The notes: generated from the letters alone by a model not told the origin. A DNA stretch of 55,075 bases from Chitinophagaceae bacterium (GCA_947455215.1 CANGNA010000026.1:1-55075), one strand, 5' to 3'; shown: positions 9,471-18,500, numbered from the stretch's first letter. Program-made: numbers and translations.

Positions 9471-9822
9471 TTTTTATTTGCTCAATATCGGGTTTCTGAC
9501 CAAGGATAGCTCTTACCAGCAAATAACCTCCAAAACCGCACATCATTATAGCAAGGAAATGAACGGGATTGCCAACCATAGCCTGGGTGAACTCGTAAGC
9601 CACCTGTTGATTGTACTGTACATCTTTTTCCAGTCTCGCCATATCGAGCGAGTTTTTAAACACAGCCGCAAATGAAATAAATATGCCCAACAGTAGCCCT
9701 ACCATAAAAAATATGAATGTAAGAATACCCCAAAGCGCCATACTGGCACCTTTGGTTTTCGCCCTCATGGCATTACGCAGACCAAGGAAAACCGGCAATA
9801 ATAAGAAAAGAGTAAAGTCCAT
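9463..9822 (-). CDS. Small integral membrane protein, DUF4199-like size, function unknown
   Basis: 119 residues from ATG at 9822. Hydrophobic segments near residues 2-15, 28-55 and 88-107 predict three membrane spans, with a charged loop (KDVQYNQQ) between spans 2 and 3. It is about the size and layout of DUF4199-like small membrane proteins, but I cannot confirm the family. The last codons lie inside the terminator palindrome at 9447-9470. No neighbour suggests a role. Confidence 0.65.
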   Translation of the reverse strand: MDFTLFLLLPVFLGLRNAMRAKTKGASMALWGILTFIFFMVGLLLGIFISFAAVFKNSLDMARLEKDVQYNQQVAYEFTQAMVGNPVHFLAIMMCGFGGYLLVRAILGQKPDIEQIKMQ

Positions 9823-9881
9823 TACTTAATAAACAGGGGTGCAAGATACATTAATCTTCTTTCTCTCCCTTTAAAAACAAG

Positions 9882-9906
9882 CAGGTGTGCATGATCTGCA
9901 CACCTG
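9882..9906 (-). terminator. Intrinsic terminator downstream of the DegT-fold gene
   Basis: Perfect 10-bp stem CAGGTGTGCA / TGCACACCTG with a 5-base loop, followed on the minus strand by CTTGTTTTTAAA. It lies 27 bases below the stop at 9934. Confidence 0.8.
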
Positions 9907-9933
9907 TCGTATTATCAAACAGATATTGTGTTG

Positions 9934-11142
9934 TTATTTGTATTGCTTCATAAAGGCTGTAACGCTCTCCATTACATGTGCTATCTGCTCTTCGCTAAGG
10001 CCATGATGACATGCCAGCAACATACCACCGCGCATTACCCTGTCAGACTCTGTATAACCGCCGCTTGCCTTCTTGCACTCAACATGCTTAAAGCCCGGCT
10101 GACGCAGGATGTTGCCTGTGAACACCGTACGCGTCTGGATGTTCCTCTTTTCCAGGAATATCTGCATATCGCGACGGATGAACGGAGCACTTTCGCGGAT
10201 AGTTGATGCATATGCCAGCCAGCCGGTACGTGAATCAGGCAGTTGCTTAGGCAGGATAAAGAACTCTTCGTACTGCTCGAAGAACTTACGCATCTTCTGG
10301 TAATTAGCAGTGCGGGTGTCGATGTTCTGCTTCAGCTTATTCAGCTGAACGATACCAAAAGCAGCACCCATTTCAGATGGCTCAATGTTATATCCCGGCT
10401 CTTCAAATACGAACTTAGCGTCGTAAGGAATACCGTCAACTTCTACATTGAAGCGGTTTTCGATCTTCTCAGACTCTACGAACAGAGAAGAGCTACGGCC
10501 CCAGCTACGCAGCAGGCGGCCACGATCATAAAACGCCTCGGTGTTCACACACAACATACCACCGTTACCGGCGCAGTTGATGATGTGAGAACCATAGAAA
10601 CTGGTAGTGCTCATATCGGTAAAGCGGCCAGATGAAGAACCACCTATTTCAGCACCCAGTGTATCGGCAGAATCTTCCAGCACAAACAAGTTGTACTTAT
10701 CTGCTATAGCACGCAGGGCAGCCCAGTCGGGCAGGTTACCCATCAGGTTAGGTATCACCATCGCCTTTGTTTTTGGCGTGATCATTTCCTCTACCTTGTT
10801 AGCATCAATATTATAAGTGCCTTCTTCAACATCTACAAAAGCGGGCACCCAGCCTTTTTTTACCAGCGGGGCTACAGTTGTAGAAAAAGTGAGGGCCGGG
10901 GTAATGATCTCCGCGCCTGGCTCATAGTTCAGAAGGTCGGCTGCCAGGTAAAGCGCAGACGAGCCGCTGTTTACCATGATACCGTACTTCTTGTTGTAAA
11001 GGGCGGCAATGCGTTCTTCCATTTCGCGAACGTTTTTGCCCATCTGGGTAGATGTGCGCAGCACATTTACCACTGCTTCAATTTCCTCTTCGCCGTGTAC
11101 GGTCCTGCCGTAAGGCACGTGTATAAAATCTGATTGTACCAT
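9934..11142 (-). CDS. DegT/DnrJ/EryC1-fold enzyme with His in place of the PLP lysine; likely PMP-dependent sugar dehydratase
   Basis: 402 residues from ATG at 11142. The fold is the DegT/DnrJ/EryC1/StrS aminotransferase type: VNSGSSALYLA near residue 57, ITPALTFSTTV near 80, LEDSADTLGA near 155. In aminotransferases of this family the SFxxxK loop supplies the lysine that binds PLP. Here the loop reads SFYGSH, so residue 186 is His (codon CAC on the minus strand), followed by the usual GNGGML. Known family members with this His are ColD (GDP-4-keto-6-deoxymannose 3-dehydratase) and the E1/RfbH-type CDP-hexulose 3-dehydratases. These use PMP to remove a 3-hydroxyl. I therefore favour deoxysugar dehydratase over aminotransferase. 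It stands alone with its own terminator; sugar-nucleotide substrate unknown. Confidence 0.8.
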   Translation of the reverse strand: MVQSDFIHVPYGRTVHGEEEIEAVVNVLRTSTQMGKNVREMEERIAALYNKKYGIMVNSGSSALYLAADLLNYEPGAEIITPALTFSTTVAPLVKKGWVPAFVDVEEGTYNIDANKVEEMITPKTKAMVIPNLMGNLPDWAALRAIADKYNLFVLEDSADTLGAEIGGSSSGRFTDMSTTSFYGSHIINCAGNGGMLCVNTEAFYDRGRLLRSWGRSSSLFVESEKIENRFNVEVDGIPYDAKFVFEEPGYNIEPSEMGAAFGIVQLNKLKQNIDTRTANYQKMRKFFEQYEEFFILPKQLPDSRTGWLAYASTIRESAPFIRRDMQIFLEKRNIQTRTVFTGNILRQPGFKHVECKKASGGYTESDRVMRGGMLLACHHGLSEEQIAHVMESVTAFMKQYK

Positions 11143-11237
11143 TTGGAAAAATTAGAATGCGAATGTAATGTATATAACAGACAACAGAAACATTTTGCAG
11201 GTTAAAAAATGTTAGCTAACACTGTATTACATAGTAA

Positions 11238-11261
11238 AGGCTACCTGTTTAAGGGCAGCCT
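11238..11261 (-). terminator. Possible terminator of the DUF7619-like T9SS gene
   Basis: Imperfect hairpin with outer arms AGGCT / AGCCT and an inner CC / GG pairing across one mismatch. It lies 24 bases below the stop at 11285. The following tract is only weakly T-rich, so support is moderate. Confidence 0.45.
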
Positions 11262-11284
11262 CCACAAATAAAATATAAAAATTA

Positions 11285-13000
11285 TTACATTTTTACAAAC
11301 TTCTTCACCTTTATGCCATCTGCGCCTTTCAGGGTCACAAAGTAGCTGCCTTTAGGCAATGCGTTCAGGTTTACCTTTCCGGCATTACCGGTAACAGCCT
11401 GCCTCAGTACTTCCTGGCCTACTGTATTGGTAATAGTTACCAAAGTATACCTACCCTTTTCCCAGGTTACATACAGTTCATTTTCAACCGGGTTAGGATA
11501 CAGGTTGATGCCGTCATCAGCTCCATTTACACCATTCACGCTAAATATCGGCAACCCTACCCTGTTTTCTGTTGTATTGGTAACAATTGGTGCGTTATAG
11601 TCGAAGTATATGCCCGCCCTGTTGCGGATATACGTACCCAGCGGTGGGTTATCTACAGTTTTTACGCTGTACATTACAAAACCATCGCACTGACCGTGAT
11701 GGCTGCTGTCTAACAGGTTGATATTCGGGAAGTCGAATTTCACAATGTTTTGTCCGCCAATATTCTGCACACCCAATTGTACTGGTGCAGTAGAGCCTAC
11801 CAGCTCTATTGTACGTGCATCGACATAGTCTGACAAAGTATCCATTACATGAATATTGAACGCAGTGTCATTACCTGTATTTTCAAAATTCACGGTGTAG
11901 ATGAGTTTGGAACCTGGACCGGACATGATCCAATAAGAATGATCGACCTTTTTGAAATTCGGATCAAAAGAGCTGTTAACTGTATCTATGATCACAACAT
12001 CATTGTCGGTAGTGTCAGCATCACCGGCAACAGGCGTAACCCGGTAATGACTCATTACGGTATCTCCGGCAGTAAGCCATGCGCCGGGCACCTCGCCATG
12101 TACATAAATATATGGCGTACTGAGTGCCGACACAGAAGGGAAAGACCACGTTAGTGTGTTGCCCGATATAGTAGTTGGGGCAGGATAAGCATCCATATAG
12201 CTATATTTAGGATTCATATTCATAGTTACAGTGGCAGCGGAGGCATTGCAAAATTGGTTGGTTACCAATATCTGCGCTACAAATCTATGACGACCGGCGC
12301 CAGACGCCACCAGCAACCCTGCATCATAACCGGCAGCGCCCGAACAAACAAAGCCAAGGTGTTTGGTCTGATAATCGTTAACTATAAACGACAATGTGTC
12401 TTCAACAAAACCGGAAGAAGGGCAGGTAAGCGTAAGACCCGCCGGTGCATTAATGACCGTAAACCTGTAAACGTCACCGGTATTGCCCCTGGCACCATAG
12501 GCAAATGCACTTCCTACGACAAAAGTATCCACCCGAACGCCGTTAGAATCTACAGCAAGCGTTACAGGTTCTAATATATGGATATCTGTTCCGCTATCAT
12601 ACATGCAATTGCTATTCACATCGTTGTACAAATCAACAACCAAAGTCTGGCAAAAATTGGTATGATACGAGAACTCAACTGAATCCATATTCACCCCACC
12701 GAGAGTAAGTACTTCCTTCACTGTGTACATACCTGCCGATGTATACGCATGACCAAAGCTGGCGGTACCGCCAATGAATGCCGGCATCAGCGGTGTAATA
12801 TCGTTGGTACCATCGCCATACCAGGTATGCACCGATAACCCCGAAGAGTAACCGCTTGAGTTGATAAGGAAATAGTCCTGGCTGCATATAGTATCAATAT
12901 AATGATTGACCATATGAGACGTAATGGTGTACTGTGCCCTGGCTTGTGAAGAGCACAGTAAACATCCCATCGAGAGAAGCGTGTAGAATATTTTTTTCAT
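11285..13000 (-). CDS. Secreted T9SS protein with DUF7619-like domain and type A sorting domain
   Basis: 571 residues. Signal peptide MKKIFYTLLSMGCLLCSSQ ending near ARAQ (residue 23). A PKD-like region follows (residues about 40-115, with GHAYTSAGMYTVKE). The C-terminal half contains DPNFKKV, LIYTVNFENTGNDTAFNI and RNRAGIYFDYNAP, the signature pattern of the DUF7619/conserved-repeat domain. It ends with INLYPNPVENELYV, a type A T9SS sorting domain. Expected to be exported across the outer membrane and surface-attached or released; ligand unknown. The ATG follows an almost abutting perfect hairpin at 13005-13028, which may control translation. Confidence 0.85.
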   Translation of the reverse strand: MKKIFYTLLSMGCLLCSSQARAQYTITSHMVNHYIDTICSQDYFLINSSGYSSGLSVHTWYGDGTNDITPLMPAFIGGTASFGHAYTSAGMYTVKEVLTLGGVNMDSVEFSYHTNFCQTLVVDLYNDVNSNCMYDSGTDIHILEPVTLAVDSNGVRVDTFVVGSAFAYGARGNTGDVYRFTVINAPAGLTLTCPSSGFVEDTLSFIVNDYQTKHLGFVCSGAAGYDAGLLVASGAGRHRFVAQILVTNQFCNASAATVTMNMNPKYSYMDAYPAPTTISGNTLTWSFPSVSALSTPYIYVHGEVPGAWLTAGDTVMSHYRVTPVAGDADTTDNDVVIIDTVNSSFDPNFKKVDHSYWIMSGPGSKLIYTVNFENTGNDTAFNIHVMDTLSDYVDARTIELVGSTAPVQLGVQNIGGQNIVKFDFPNINLLDSSHHGQCDGFVMYSVKTVDNPPLGTYIRNRAGIYFDYNAPIVTNTTENRVGLPIFSVNGVNGADDGINLYPNPVENELYVTWEKGRYTLVTITNTVGQEVLRQAVTGNAGKVNLNALPKGSYFVTLKGADGIKVKKFVKM

Positions 13001-13004
13001 GATC

Positions 13005-13028
13005 CACTATTGTTTAACAACAATAGTG
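13005..13028 (-). promoter_or_regulatory. Perfect 10-bp hairpin immediately upstream of a start codon
   Basis: CACTATTGTT / AACAATAGTG with a 4-base loop, ending 4 bases before the ATG at 13000 on the minus strand. It is not followed by a T-run, so it is not a normal terminator. It could be an operator or an mRNA structure masking the start region. Confidence 0.55.
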
Positions 13029-13099
13029 ACGAGTAAGCAGGCAATTTCGTTAGAGAACAGGGGAAATTATTCCTAAATATACCTGGCAATAAATAACGG

Positions 13100-13501
13100 T
13101 TAATTCTCCGGCGCACCCTCGTCAATCCACCTCTTGATCTTCTTTTGGTTGCATGTATCCAGTTCATAGGTAGGCGGCATAGGCAATGCCAGCTGAGCAT
13201 GCAGAATACAGTGAAACAACTTAGACCCATACACCCCATCGCCGCGAAAACCATACTGCAGATAGTTTTTAAGGGACGTAAAATTTTCCAGGTCAAGCCC
13301 TCCACCCACAGAATCTACTTGCGCTGTACCGTGGCATGAATAGCAATTATTCGCTAATATCGGTTGAACATCAGCATGATACGTCACGTTTGAGGTATCA
13401 CATCCCGTCGGAGCAACGGGAACCACCGGCACAACTACTAATGCCTTGTGCGTGCAGGCGGTTAACACACAACAGAGCCCGATCATCAGCAACTTATTCA
13501 T
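13100..13501 (-). CDS. Haem c-binding lipoprotein (single CxxCH)
   Basis: 133 residues. A lipoprotein signal with lipobox LTAC (Cys16) precedes a proline/valine-rich linker. CYSCH at residues 53-57 is a covalent haem c site, and M108 in LPMPP is a candidate distal ligand. Further cysteines at 34, 98 and 117 may form disulfides. The pattern YHADVQPILANNCYSCHG and the C-terminal IKRWIDEGAPEN match the small cytochrome c domain often found in Bacteroidota and Planctomycetes lipoproteins. Expected location is the periplasmic or outer face of the envelope. The neighbours on both sides are T9SS substrates, so a role in surface electron transfer or sensing is possible but unproven. Confidence 0.82.
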   Translation of the reverse strand: MNKLLMIGLCCVLTACTHKALVVVPVVPVAPTGCDTSNVTYHADVQPILANNCYSCHGTAQVDSVGGGLDLENFTSLKNYLQYGFRGDGVYGSKLFHCILHAQLALPMPPTYELDTCNQKKIKRWIDEGAPEN

Positions 13502-13528
13502 TACGAGGAGTTTCTACTAATAGCGAAA

Positions 13529-13550
13529 CGGCCGGGAATATTCCCGGCCG
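13529..13550 (-). terminator. GC-rich palindrome, terminator-like
   Basis: Perfect palindrome with arms CGGCCGGGA / TCCCGGCCG around ATAT, lying between the stop of the beta-helix-like T9SS gene (13583) and the start of the haem c gene (13501). The minus-strand sequence after it begins with GTTTCGC, only a short T tract. Confidence 0.6.
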
Positions 13551-13582
13551 CTCTATATTATTACACTGTTATTGAAAAAGCC

Positions 13583-15457
13583 TTATTTAATTACGCTCAG
13601 CTTAGTAATAGAATGCTTGCCATTAACCAGCACTGATATTACATACATACCGTTTGGCATGTCTTCAGTAGAGAACTCGTAAGAAGGAGTACCGGTAAGC
13701 GCACCACCGTTGTACACTTCCTTAACCACACGACCTGTACGATCAAGGATCATGATCTGAACAGTACCTGTCTGCTTAACTTCTACAGATATTGTAGCGT
13801 TAGACTGAGCTGGGTTAGGATAAACCTTAACCAGTGGAGCAGAAGTAGCATAAACGTTAGTTACACCTACATGGCTTGCGGTGTAGCAAGTAGTATCGTA
13901 ATTTTCATTCAGCGGATCGAAGTTGCACCAGCCGCTCATCCAGTTATCATTCACACCTGTGCGACCAAATGCACCTGCATAATTCACGCGGGTAAAGAAG
14001 CCGTCAGCAGCCTTTGTATTAGTGAAATCAGGAGCAAAACCTGGCACATTGTACGTAGCAGGGCTGGTAGTATCGTAGCTGATCGGTGAGTTCGGATCGA
14101 AGATGTCGTTCACACCTGTACCCCAGCTTGCAAAATGCTTAGAGCTATACACCAGCGGTGAAGTGCTGTTTGGTACCAGAACTGGATTCAGCATATAGAA
14201 TGGATTGCCCAGCTGAACACCACCTGAAACGGTAGCATAAGACCTGTTCTGATTAACAGCAGTAGTGCTGAACCATGTAAGCGGACCTGCATAACCAGCA
14301 AGAACTGACCAATCAGTACCTGTAGACGTAGTATCAGAGTTAGATGTTGTAGGTGTGAGGCTGCGTGCACCATCCCTTACAAATACTACATCTTTATTGA
14401 AAGACGCAGTTGCAGTACCTGCAATGATGTTATTCTTGAATTGGAGTATACCATTGCCAATGTTAGCCACTGTAGAACCAAATGAAGAAGAAGACTCATC
14501 AACCAGTACACCGCAAGGCCAACCAAGGATAAGGCTGTTCACGATGCTGATACCGCTACCGCGACGGATGTGCGCACCGGCAACATAGTTAGGATCGTAA
14601 CCCGTGAAAGATGGACTGTTCAGAGGGCCAACAAGCGTCACGTTAGAGAATACTGGCTTAGTGGCCATTGAAGTGTCACCTGCAAGACCGGTAGCAGTAC
14701 CAGACTGGTAGCTATCACTTTCAAAACCTTTAGAACCGCTCTGGTCAGCAGCGCCCGCATCGCGAACCGCTACTACAAACTGGTTCTTACCCTTATAACC
14801 GCAGTCTGTATCAAAGTCGTCATCCCATGTGCCGTAAGCAACCAGGTATTTAGCATTTACAGTACCACCAAACCACTCGTAGCTATCATCGCCGCTGTAA
14901 GCAACCATGATGTGATCGATCTGAGTACCAGAACCTACGCCGCAAAGTGTAAGACCATTCACCTCGTTGTTTGGAGAAAAAGCTATACCACCAAACTCGA
15001 TACGGCAGTAAGACATTACACCACTGTTATCGGCAGCATTAGTACCACCGTAGAAAGAACGTGGACCACCTTCAACCTGTGCCTGGCCAGCTGTCCAGTT
15101 TACAGGACCATTGCCACAAAGGATAACACCACCCCAGTCACCATAAGAACGGCTGCCTGCAGGCTGATTTGATGTGAACACGATAGGATGCATTGCTGTA
15201 CCCATAGCCATCAGTTTAGCGTTACGCTCAACGATCAGGGTACCTTTGGTCACCTTATCACCTTTAATAACAACGCCTGAATCGATAGTAAGCGTGTGGC
15301 CTGCAGTTACGTATACGTAACCTTTAAGCAGGTACTGATTGTCACAAGTCCAGTGCGTGTCAGTAGAGATACTGTCCTGAACTGTAACGGTATTATAAGC
15401 AAACGAAGTGCTTACGCTACCCAAAAGCAATGATGCTGCCAGTAAAAAATTTTTCAT
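13583..15457 (-). CDS. Secreted beta-helix-like protein with type A T9SS sorting domain, TonB-receptor neighbour
   Basis: 624 residues with signal peptide MKNFLLAASLLLGSVSTSFA. The body shows short repeated turns (GYVYVTAGHTLTIDSG, GDWGGVILCGNG, SYCRIEFGG) consistent with a right-handed parallel beta-helix. Acidic patches (YSGDDSYEWFGG, TWDDDFDTDCG) could bind metal ions. The C-terminus has VKVYPNPAQSNATI and the usual terminal strands of a type A T9SS signal. Proteins of this kind are commonly found beside CarboxypepD_reg-TonB receptors in Bacteroidota. The receptor gene starts upstream here and shares a promoter-region motif (15524-15554 and 18569-18604), suggesting joint regulation and possibly joint uptake of one nutrient. 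Ligand unknown. Confidence 0.85.
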   Translation of the reverse strand: MKNFLLAASLLLGSVSTSFAYNTVTVQDSISTDTHWTCDNQYLLKGYVYVTAGHTLTIDSGVVIKGDKVTKGTLIVERNAKLMAMGTAMHPIVFTSNQPAGSRSYGDWGGVILCGNGPVNWTAGQAQVEGGPRSFYGGTNAADNSGVMSYCRIEFGGIAFSPNNEVNGLTLCGVGSGTQIDHIMVAYSGDDSYEWFGGTVNAKYLVAYGTWDDDFDTDCGYKGKNQFVVAVRDAGAADQSGSKGFESDSYQSGTATGLAGDTSMATKPVFSNVTLVGPLNSPSFTGYDPNYVAGAHIRRGSGISIVNSLILGWPCGVLVDESSSSFGSTVANIGNGILQFKNNIIAGTATASFNKDVVFVRDGARSLTPTTSNSDTTSTGTDWSVLAGYAGPLTWFSTTAVNQNRSYATVSGGVQLGNPFYMLNPVLVPNSTSPLVYSSKHFASWGTGVNDIFDPNSPISYDTTSPATYNVPGFAPDFTNTKAADGFFTRVNYAGAFGRTGVNDNWMSGWCNFDPLNENYDTTCYTASHVGVTNVYATSAPLVKVYPNPAQSNATISVEVKQTGTVQIMILDRTGRVVKEVYNGGALTGTPSYEFSTEDMPNGMYVISVLVNGKHSITKLSVIK

Positions 15458-15477
15458 GAGTTGTTTTTAATTTTTAG

Positions 15478-15485
15478 CAAAGCTA
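15478..15485 (-). promoter_or_regulatory. Candidate -7 promoter box (TAGCTTTG)
   Basis: Exact TAnnTTTG on the minus strand, 21 bases above the ATG at 15457 and 38 bases below the shared motif at 15524-15554. Confidence 0.5.
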
Positions 15486-15523
15486 TCGGCGCTATGTTAC
15501 GGCATTATAACGCACTTGTTACG

Positions 15524-15554
15524 TTAATGTGAACTCTACATGTACGCAATGTTA
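15524..15554 (-). promoter_or_regulatory. Shared upstream motif, copy 1 (candidate Pho-box-like element)
   Basis: On the minus strand it begins TAACATTGCGT and ends ACATTAA. The same two blocks flank the element above the TonB receptor gene (18569-18604). It lies 67-97 bases upstream of the ATG. Just beyond, CACATT and TAACAA recur with an 11-base period, as in Pho boxes; the regulator is a guess. Confidence 0.45.
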
Positions 15555-15582
15555 AATACACATTGAGATAACAATCTGAAAC

Positions 15583-15615
15583 AAACAAGGGGCACTTTGT
15601 GAGTGCCCCTTGTTT
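15583..15615 (-). terminator. Strong intrinsic terminator of the TonB receptor gene
   Basis: Perfect 14-bp stem AAACAAGGGGCACT / AGTGCCCCTTGTTT with a 5-base loop, 20 bases below the stop at 15636. It separates the receptor transcript from the following T9SS gene. Confidence 0.85.
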
Positions 15616-15635
15616 AAAGATCCGGATCTTATACC

Positions 15636-18485
15636 TTAAAAATTGATTTTTACACCCAGCGTGTAATAACGGCCAGGCCTGTAGTTCGTAAAAGGACGAT
15701 CGATCTTAGAATCGAATTTACCATTCCTGTCGCTGTCTTTCACAAAAGACACTTCAGAATTGAGCAGGTTCTGTACGCCCAAATTGATGAGGTAGTGTTT
15801 CTTTATCAACTTAGACACCAGGATGTCCAGCGACTGGAATGGCAACTCACCAATACTTTCACCGCTGTTCATAATAGTACCGGTTGCATACAACCTTGCT
15901 CCATATACGTTATACAAAACAGAGCCCTTCAGACCAGACAGATCGTTTTGATAATACAATCCCATATTGACGAGGTAAGGCGACTGGCCCTGCATCGTAA
16001 ATACCGGTATCTGGTAGTGTTTAATTGTAGTATCCAGGCGCGACTTGCTTGTGGCTATTGTGAAGTTACCAACAAAGCTGATGTCTCTCAGGAAGTTTGT
16101 ACCCAGCTTACTATCCAGGAAGCCCAGGTTCTTCCTCATATCCAGTTCCAGGCCTGCGCAATAGCCATCCTTACTGTTCACATAAGTCACTGTCTTGTTG
16201 TCACCTACAGCCTGAGGATCTAACACGCGGATGATGGGCGCATTGATCATTTTATAAAAACCGCCGATATGGATCATTTCGCCGGCCGATGGATAAAACT
16301 CATAACGCAGATCGAAGTTCTGTATAGTGGCTGTTTTGAGTGTATCACCAACAGTATTTACATTGCTTCTCTGCAGCGATCCTTTGATGAACATAACATT
16401 TTCAAAGTCGTAGTAACCAACAGGTGCATATTCCCTGAATTCAGGCCTGTTCAGCGTCTTACCATAAGCGCCCCTGATCAGGCTCTTGTCAGAAAAGTTG
16501 TAAGAGATATTTACCGAAGGCAGGAAGTAGTTTGTGCGTATAACAGGCGTGAGCGTATCAGTACTGAAGAATGCTCGTAAAGACTGAGTATTGATCTCAT
16601 TCCTTACACCACCTACCACGTTTATCTTTTTGGTCACCGGTATGTTCAATGAAATGAAGCTGGCTACCAGGTCGTTCTTGGCACTATACCTGTCTGATGC
16701 ATCGTAATCCTCACTCACAATAAAGTCGTTCTTACCGCCGACATTCTGATCAGCGAATATGGTATTGATATCAGACTTCAACAAAGAATCTTTATGTTCA
16801 GGATTGGTGCCGATGCCCGACCTAAGTGTATAGGAGAATTTGCGAATATTCAGCGCCCTTCTCTTCAGTTCTATGTAGTTACCTGCGTTCAGCCAAAAAC
16901 TGAAATCCTTGTTTACTTTGATCTTCTGAGAAAACTGGTGATTGAAACTGTACACCTTCTCATACAGTGTAGAATAGTAACGTCCGCCGCCAAAGTTAGG
17001 GTCCACAGTATTAGCTACGTTTGCCCTAAAGAATGTATCTGTACCCTGTATATACTGGCTATACTTTATCCTCCTGAGATCCGGCTGATTTTTGAACAGG
17101 TCGTTATATCCCAGTGTCCAGGTATACTTCCTTGTTTCGTCGTTGTTCTTATGGCTGCCGCTAAGCTGCGTTGAGTATGTGGCTTTACTATCGTAGCCCA
17201 TTGCATAGCCCCTCATACCACCCTGGCTCGAATCCATAGGCGCATCTCTTACCAGCAACACTGATTTACCGATCTGACTGTACAGGTTCTTGAATTCTAT
17301 CTTGGTGTTACCCATAGAAAATCCTACGTTATCCAGTAAGCCGGCATTTACAGAATTGCTATAGTTGCGGTCGTTATAATTATAATTCCTGTTTTTGGTA
17401 GAATCCCAATCCTGCCTGTTTACAGACAATACAGAATAAGTATTAGAATAGGTAACACCAAACGTATTGCCCAGTCGGAATTTCTTAGCCTTTAACCCCG
17501 TGGTGTAGGCCATAGAAAAACGCATATCTGGCGATGTAGTTTTGCTATTAATTATCCAGTCGTTTTTAAACGCCCTGCTTATAGCTACGTTATCCTGCCC
17601 TGGTGTTGCCTTATCCAGGATAGCAGGTGTACCCGCCGGGATGTTGCGGCTGCCATCATCATACCCCAACCAGTCTGTTTTAGAGGGCTGATTATGTAAA
17701 AATGTAGTGCCGGTAGTGTATTCCCTGCTCGATGTTTGCAGGCTCACAGATATAGAGTTCTTATCCTGCAAAGATGTAGTGTACACCTTCACCATACCAC
17801 CTGCAAAATCGCCGGGCAGTTCCGGAGATGGAGTTTTAAATACCAGAACGCGGTCTATCAGGCCACTTGGAATGATATCAAAGGAAAAAGATTTTTTATC
17901 GGCCTCGCTGCTTGGCGCACCGGCGTCATTCAACCATACCGAGTTATAACGATCAGGCAAACCGCGTACTACCACAAAACGATCGTCCTGTATTGATACA
18001 CCGGGTATGCGCTTTACAACATCAGCTGCATTCCTGTCCATAGACTTAGATATCTGCGAAGAGCTGGTACCGCTTACTACGGCATTACTTGTTTTTATCT
18101 CATTGATAACCGCAGCTTCGGTATTGGTGGTCTTCTTGGCCTTTATCTCCACTGCCTGCATTTCCTGCACCTGCTCTTTCATGCGGATGTCCAGCACCAC
18201 ATCGCCACCCTCTACCTTTACAGCGCGGGTCTCTTTAGTAAAATTGATGTAGCTAAAGGTTACGACATAATCGCCTTTCTTCAGGCCAGTCAGTTCAAAC
18301 TTACCATCGATATCGCTTATACCGCCGCCATTGGAACCATTTAAAGAATCTACAGCCTTGTACGATATGACAACGCTTACCATTGGCGAATTGTTCTTAT
18401 CCTCGACCACAGAGCCTTTGATCACGCCCGCGAAAGAGCTAAATCCCAGGAAAAGAAACATTAGAGAAAGGTAATATTTTGCCAT
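15636..18485 (-). CDS. TonB-dependent outer-membrane receptor with CarboxypepD_reg-like N-terminal domain
   Basis: 949 residues from ATG at 18485. The frame extends to 18518, but only this start leads into the signal peptide (MAKYYLSLMFLFLGFSSFAG). Residues about 20-100 are a CarboxypepD_reg-like beta-sandwich (IKGSVVEDKNNSP, GKFELTGLKKGDYVV). The plug follows (KRIPGVSIQDDRFVVVRG, about 155-230), then a 22-stranded-type barrel ending in the aromatic YYTLGVKINF. Receptors of this kind import scarce large nutrients with energy from TonB-ExbBD. No SusD partner is adjacent, so it is not a classic Sus pair. The nearest partner is the beta-helix T9SS protein downstream. Substrate unknown; the upstream motif hints at nutrient-limitation control. 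Confidence 0.92.
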   Translation of the reverse strand: MAKYYLSLMFLFLGFSSFAGVIKGSVVEDKNNSPMVSVVISYKAVDSLNGSNGGGISDIDGKFELTGLKKGDYVVTFSYINFTKETRAVKVEGGDVVLDIRMKEQVQEMQAVEIKAKKTTNTEAAVINEIKTSNAVVSGTSSSQISKSMDRNAADVVKRIPGVSIQDDRFVVVRGLPDRYNSVWLNDAGAPSSEADKKSFSFDIIPSGLIDRVLVFKTPSPELPGDFAGGMVKVYTTSLQDKNSISVSLQTSSREYTTGTTFLHNQPSKTDWLGYDDGSRNIPAGTPAILDKATPGQDNVAISRAFKNDWIINSKTTSPDMRFSMAYTTGLKAKKFRLGNTFGVTYSNTYSVLSVNRQDWDSTKNRNYNYNDRNYSNSVNAGLLDNVGFSMGNTKIEFKNLYSQIGKSVLLVRDAPMDSSQGGMRGYAMGYDSKATYSTQLSGSHKNNDETRKYTWTLGYNDLFKNQPDLRRIKYSQYIQGTDTFFRANVANTVDPNFGGGRYYSTLYEKVYSFNHQFSQKIKVNKDFSFWLNAGNYIELKRRALNIRKFSYTLRSGIGTNPEHKDSLLKSDINTIFADQNVGGKNDFIVSEDYDASDRYSAKNDLVASFISLNIPVTKKINVVGGVRNEINTQSLRAFFSTDTLTPVIRTNYFLPSVNISYNFSDKSLIRGAYGKTLNRPEFREYAPVGYYDFENVMFIKGSLQRSNVNTVGDTLKTATIQNFDLRYEFYPSAGEMIHIGGFYKMINAPIIRVLDPQAVGDNKTVTYVNSKDGYCAGLELDMRKNLGFLDSKLGTNFLRDISFVGNFTIATSKSRLDTTIKHYQIPVFTMQGQSPYLVNMGLYYQNDLSGLKGSVLYNVYGARLYATGTIMNSGESIGELPFQSLDILVSKLIKKHYLINLGVQNLLNSEVSFVKDSDRNGKFDSKIDRPFTNYRPGRYYTLGVKINF

Positions 18486-18500
18486 CTTTTTATTTTTTGG

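Noticed and set aside
9934-11142. Annotation as a PLP-dependent sugar aminotransferase
   Set aside because: The Schiff-base lysine is replaced by His186, which in known relatives marks dehydratases.
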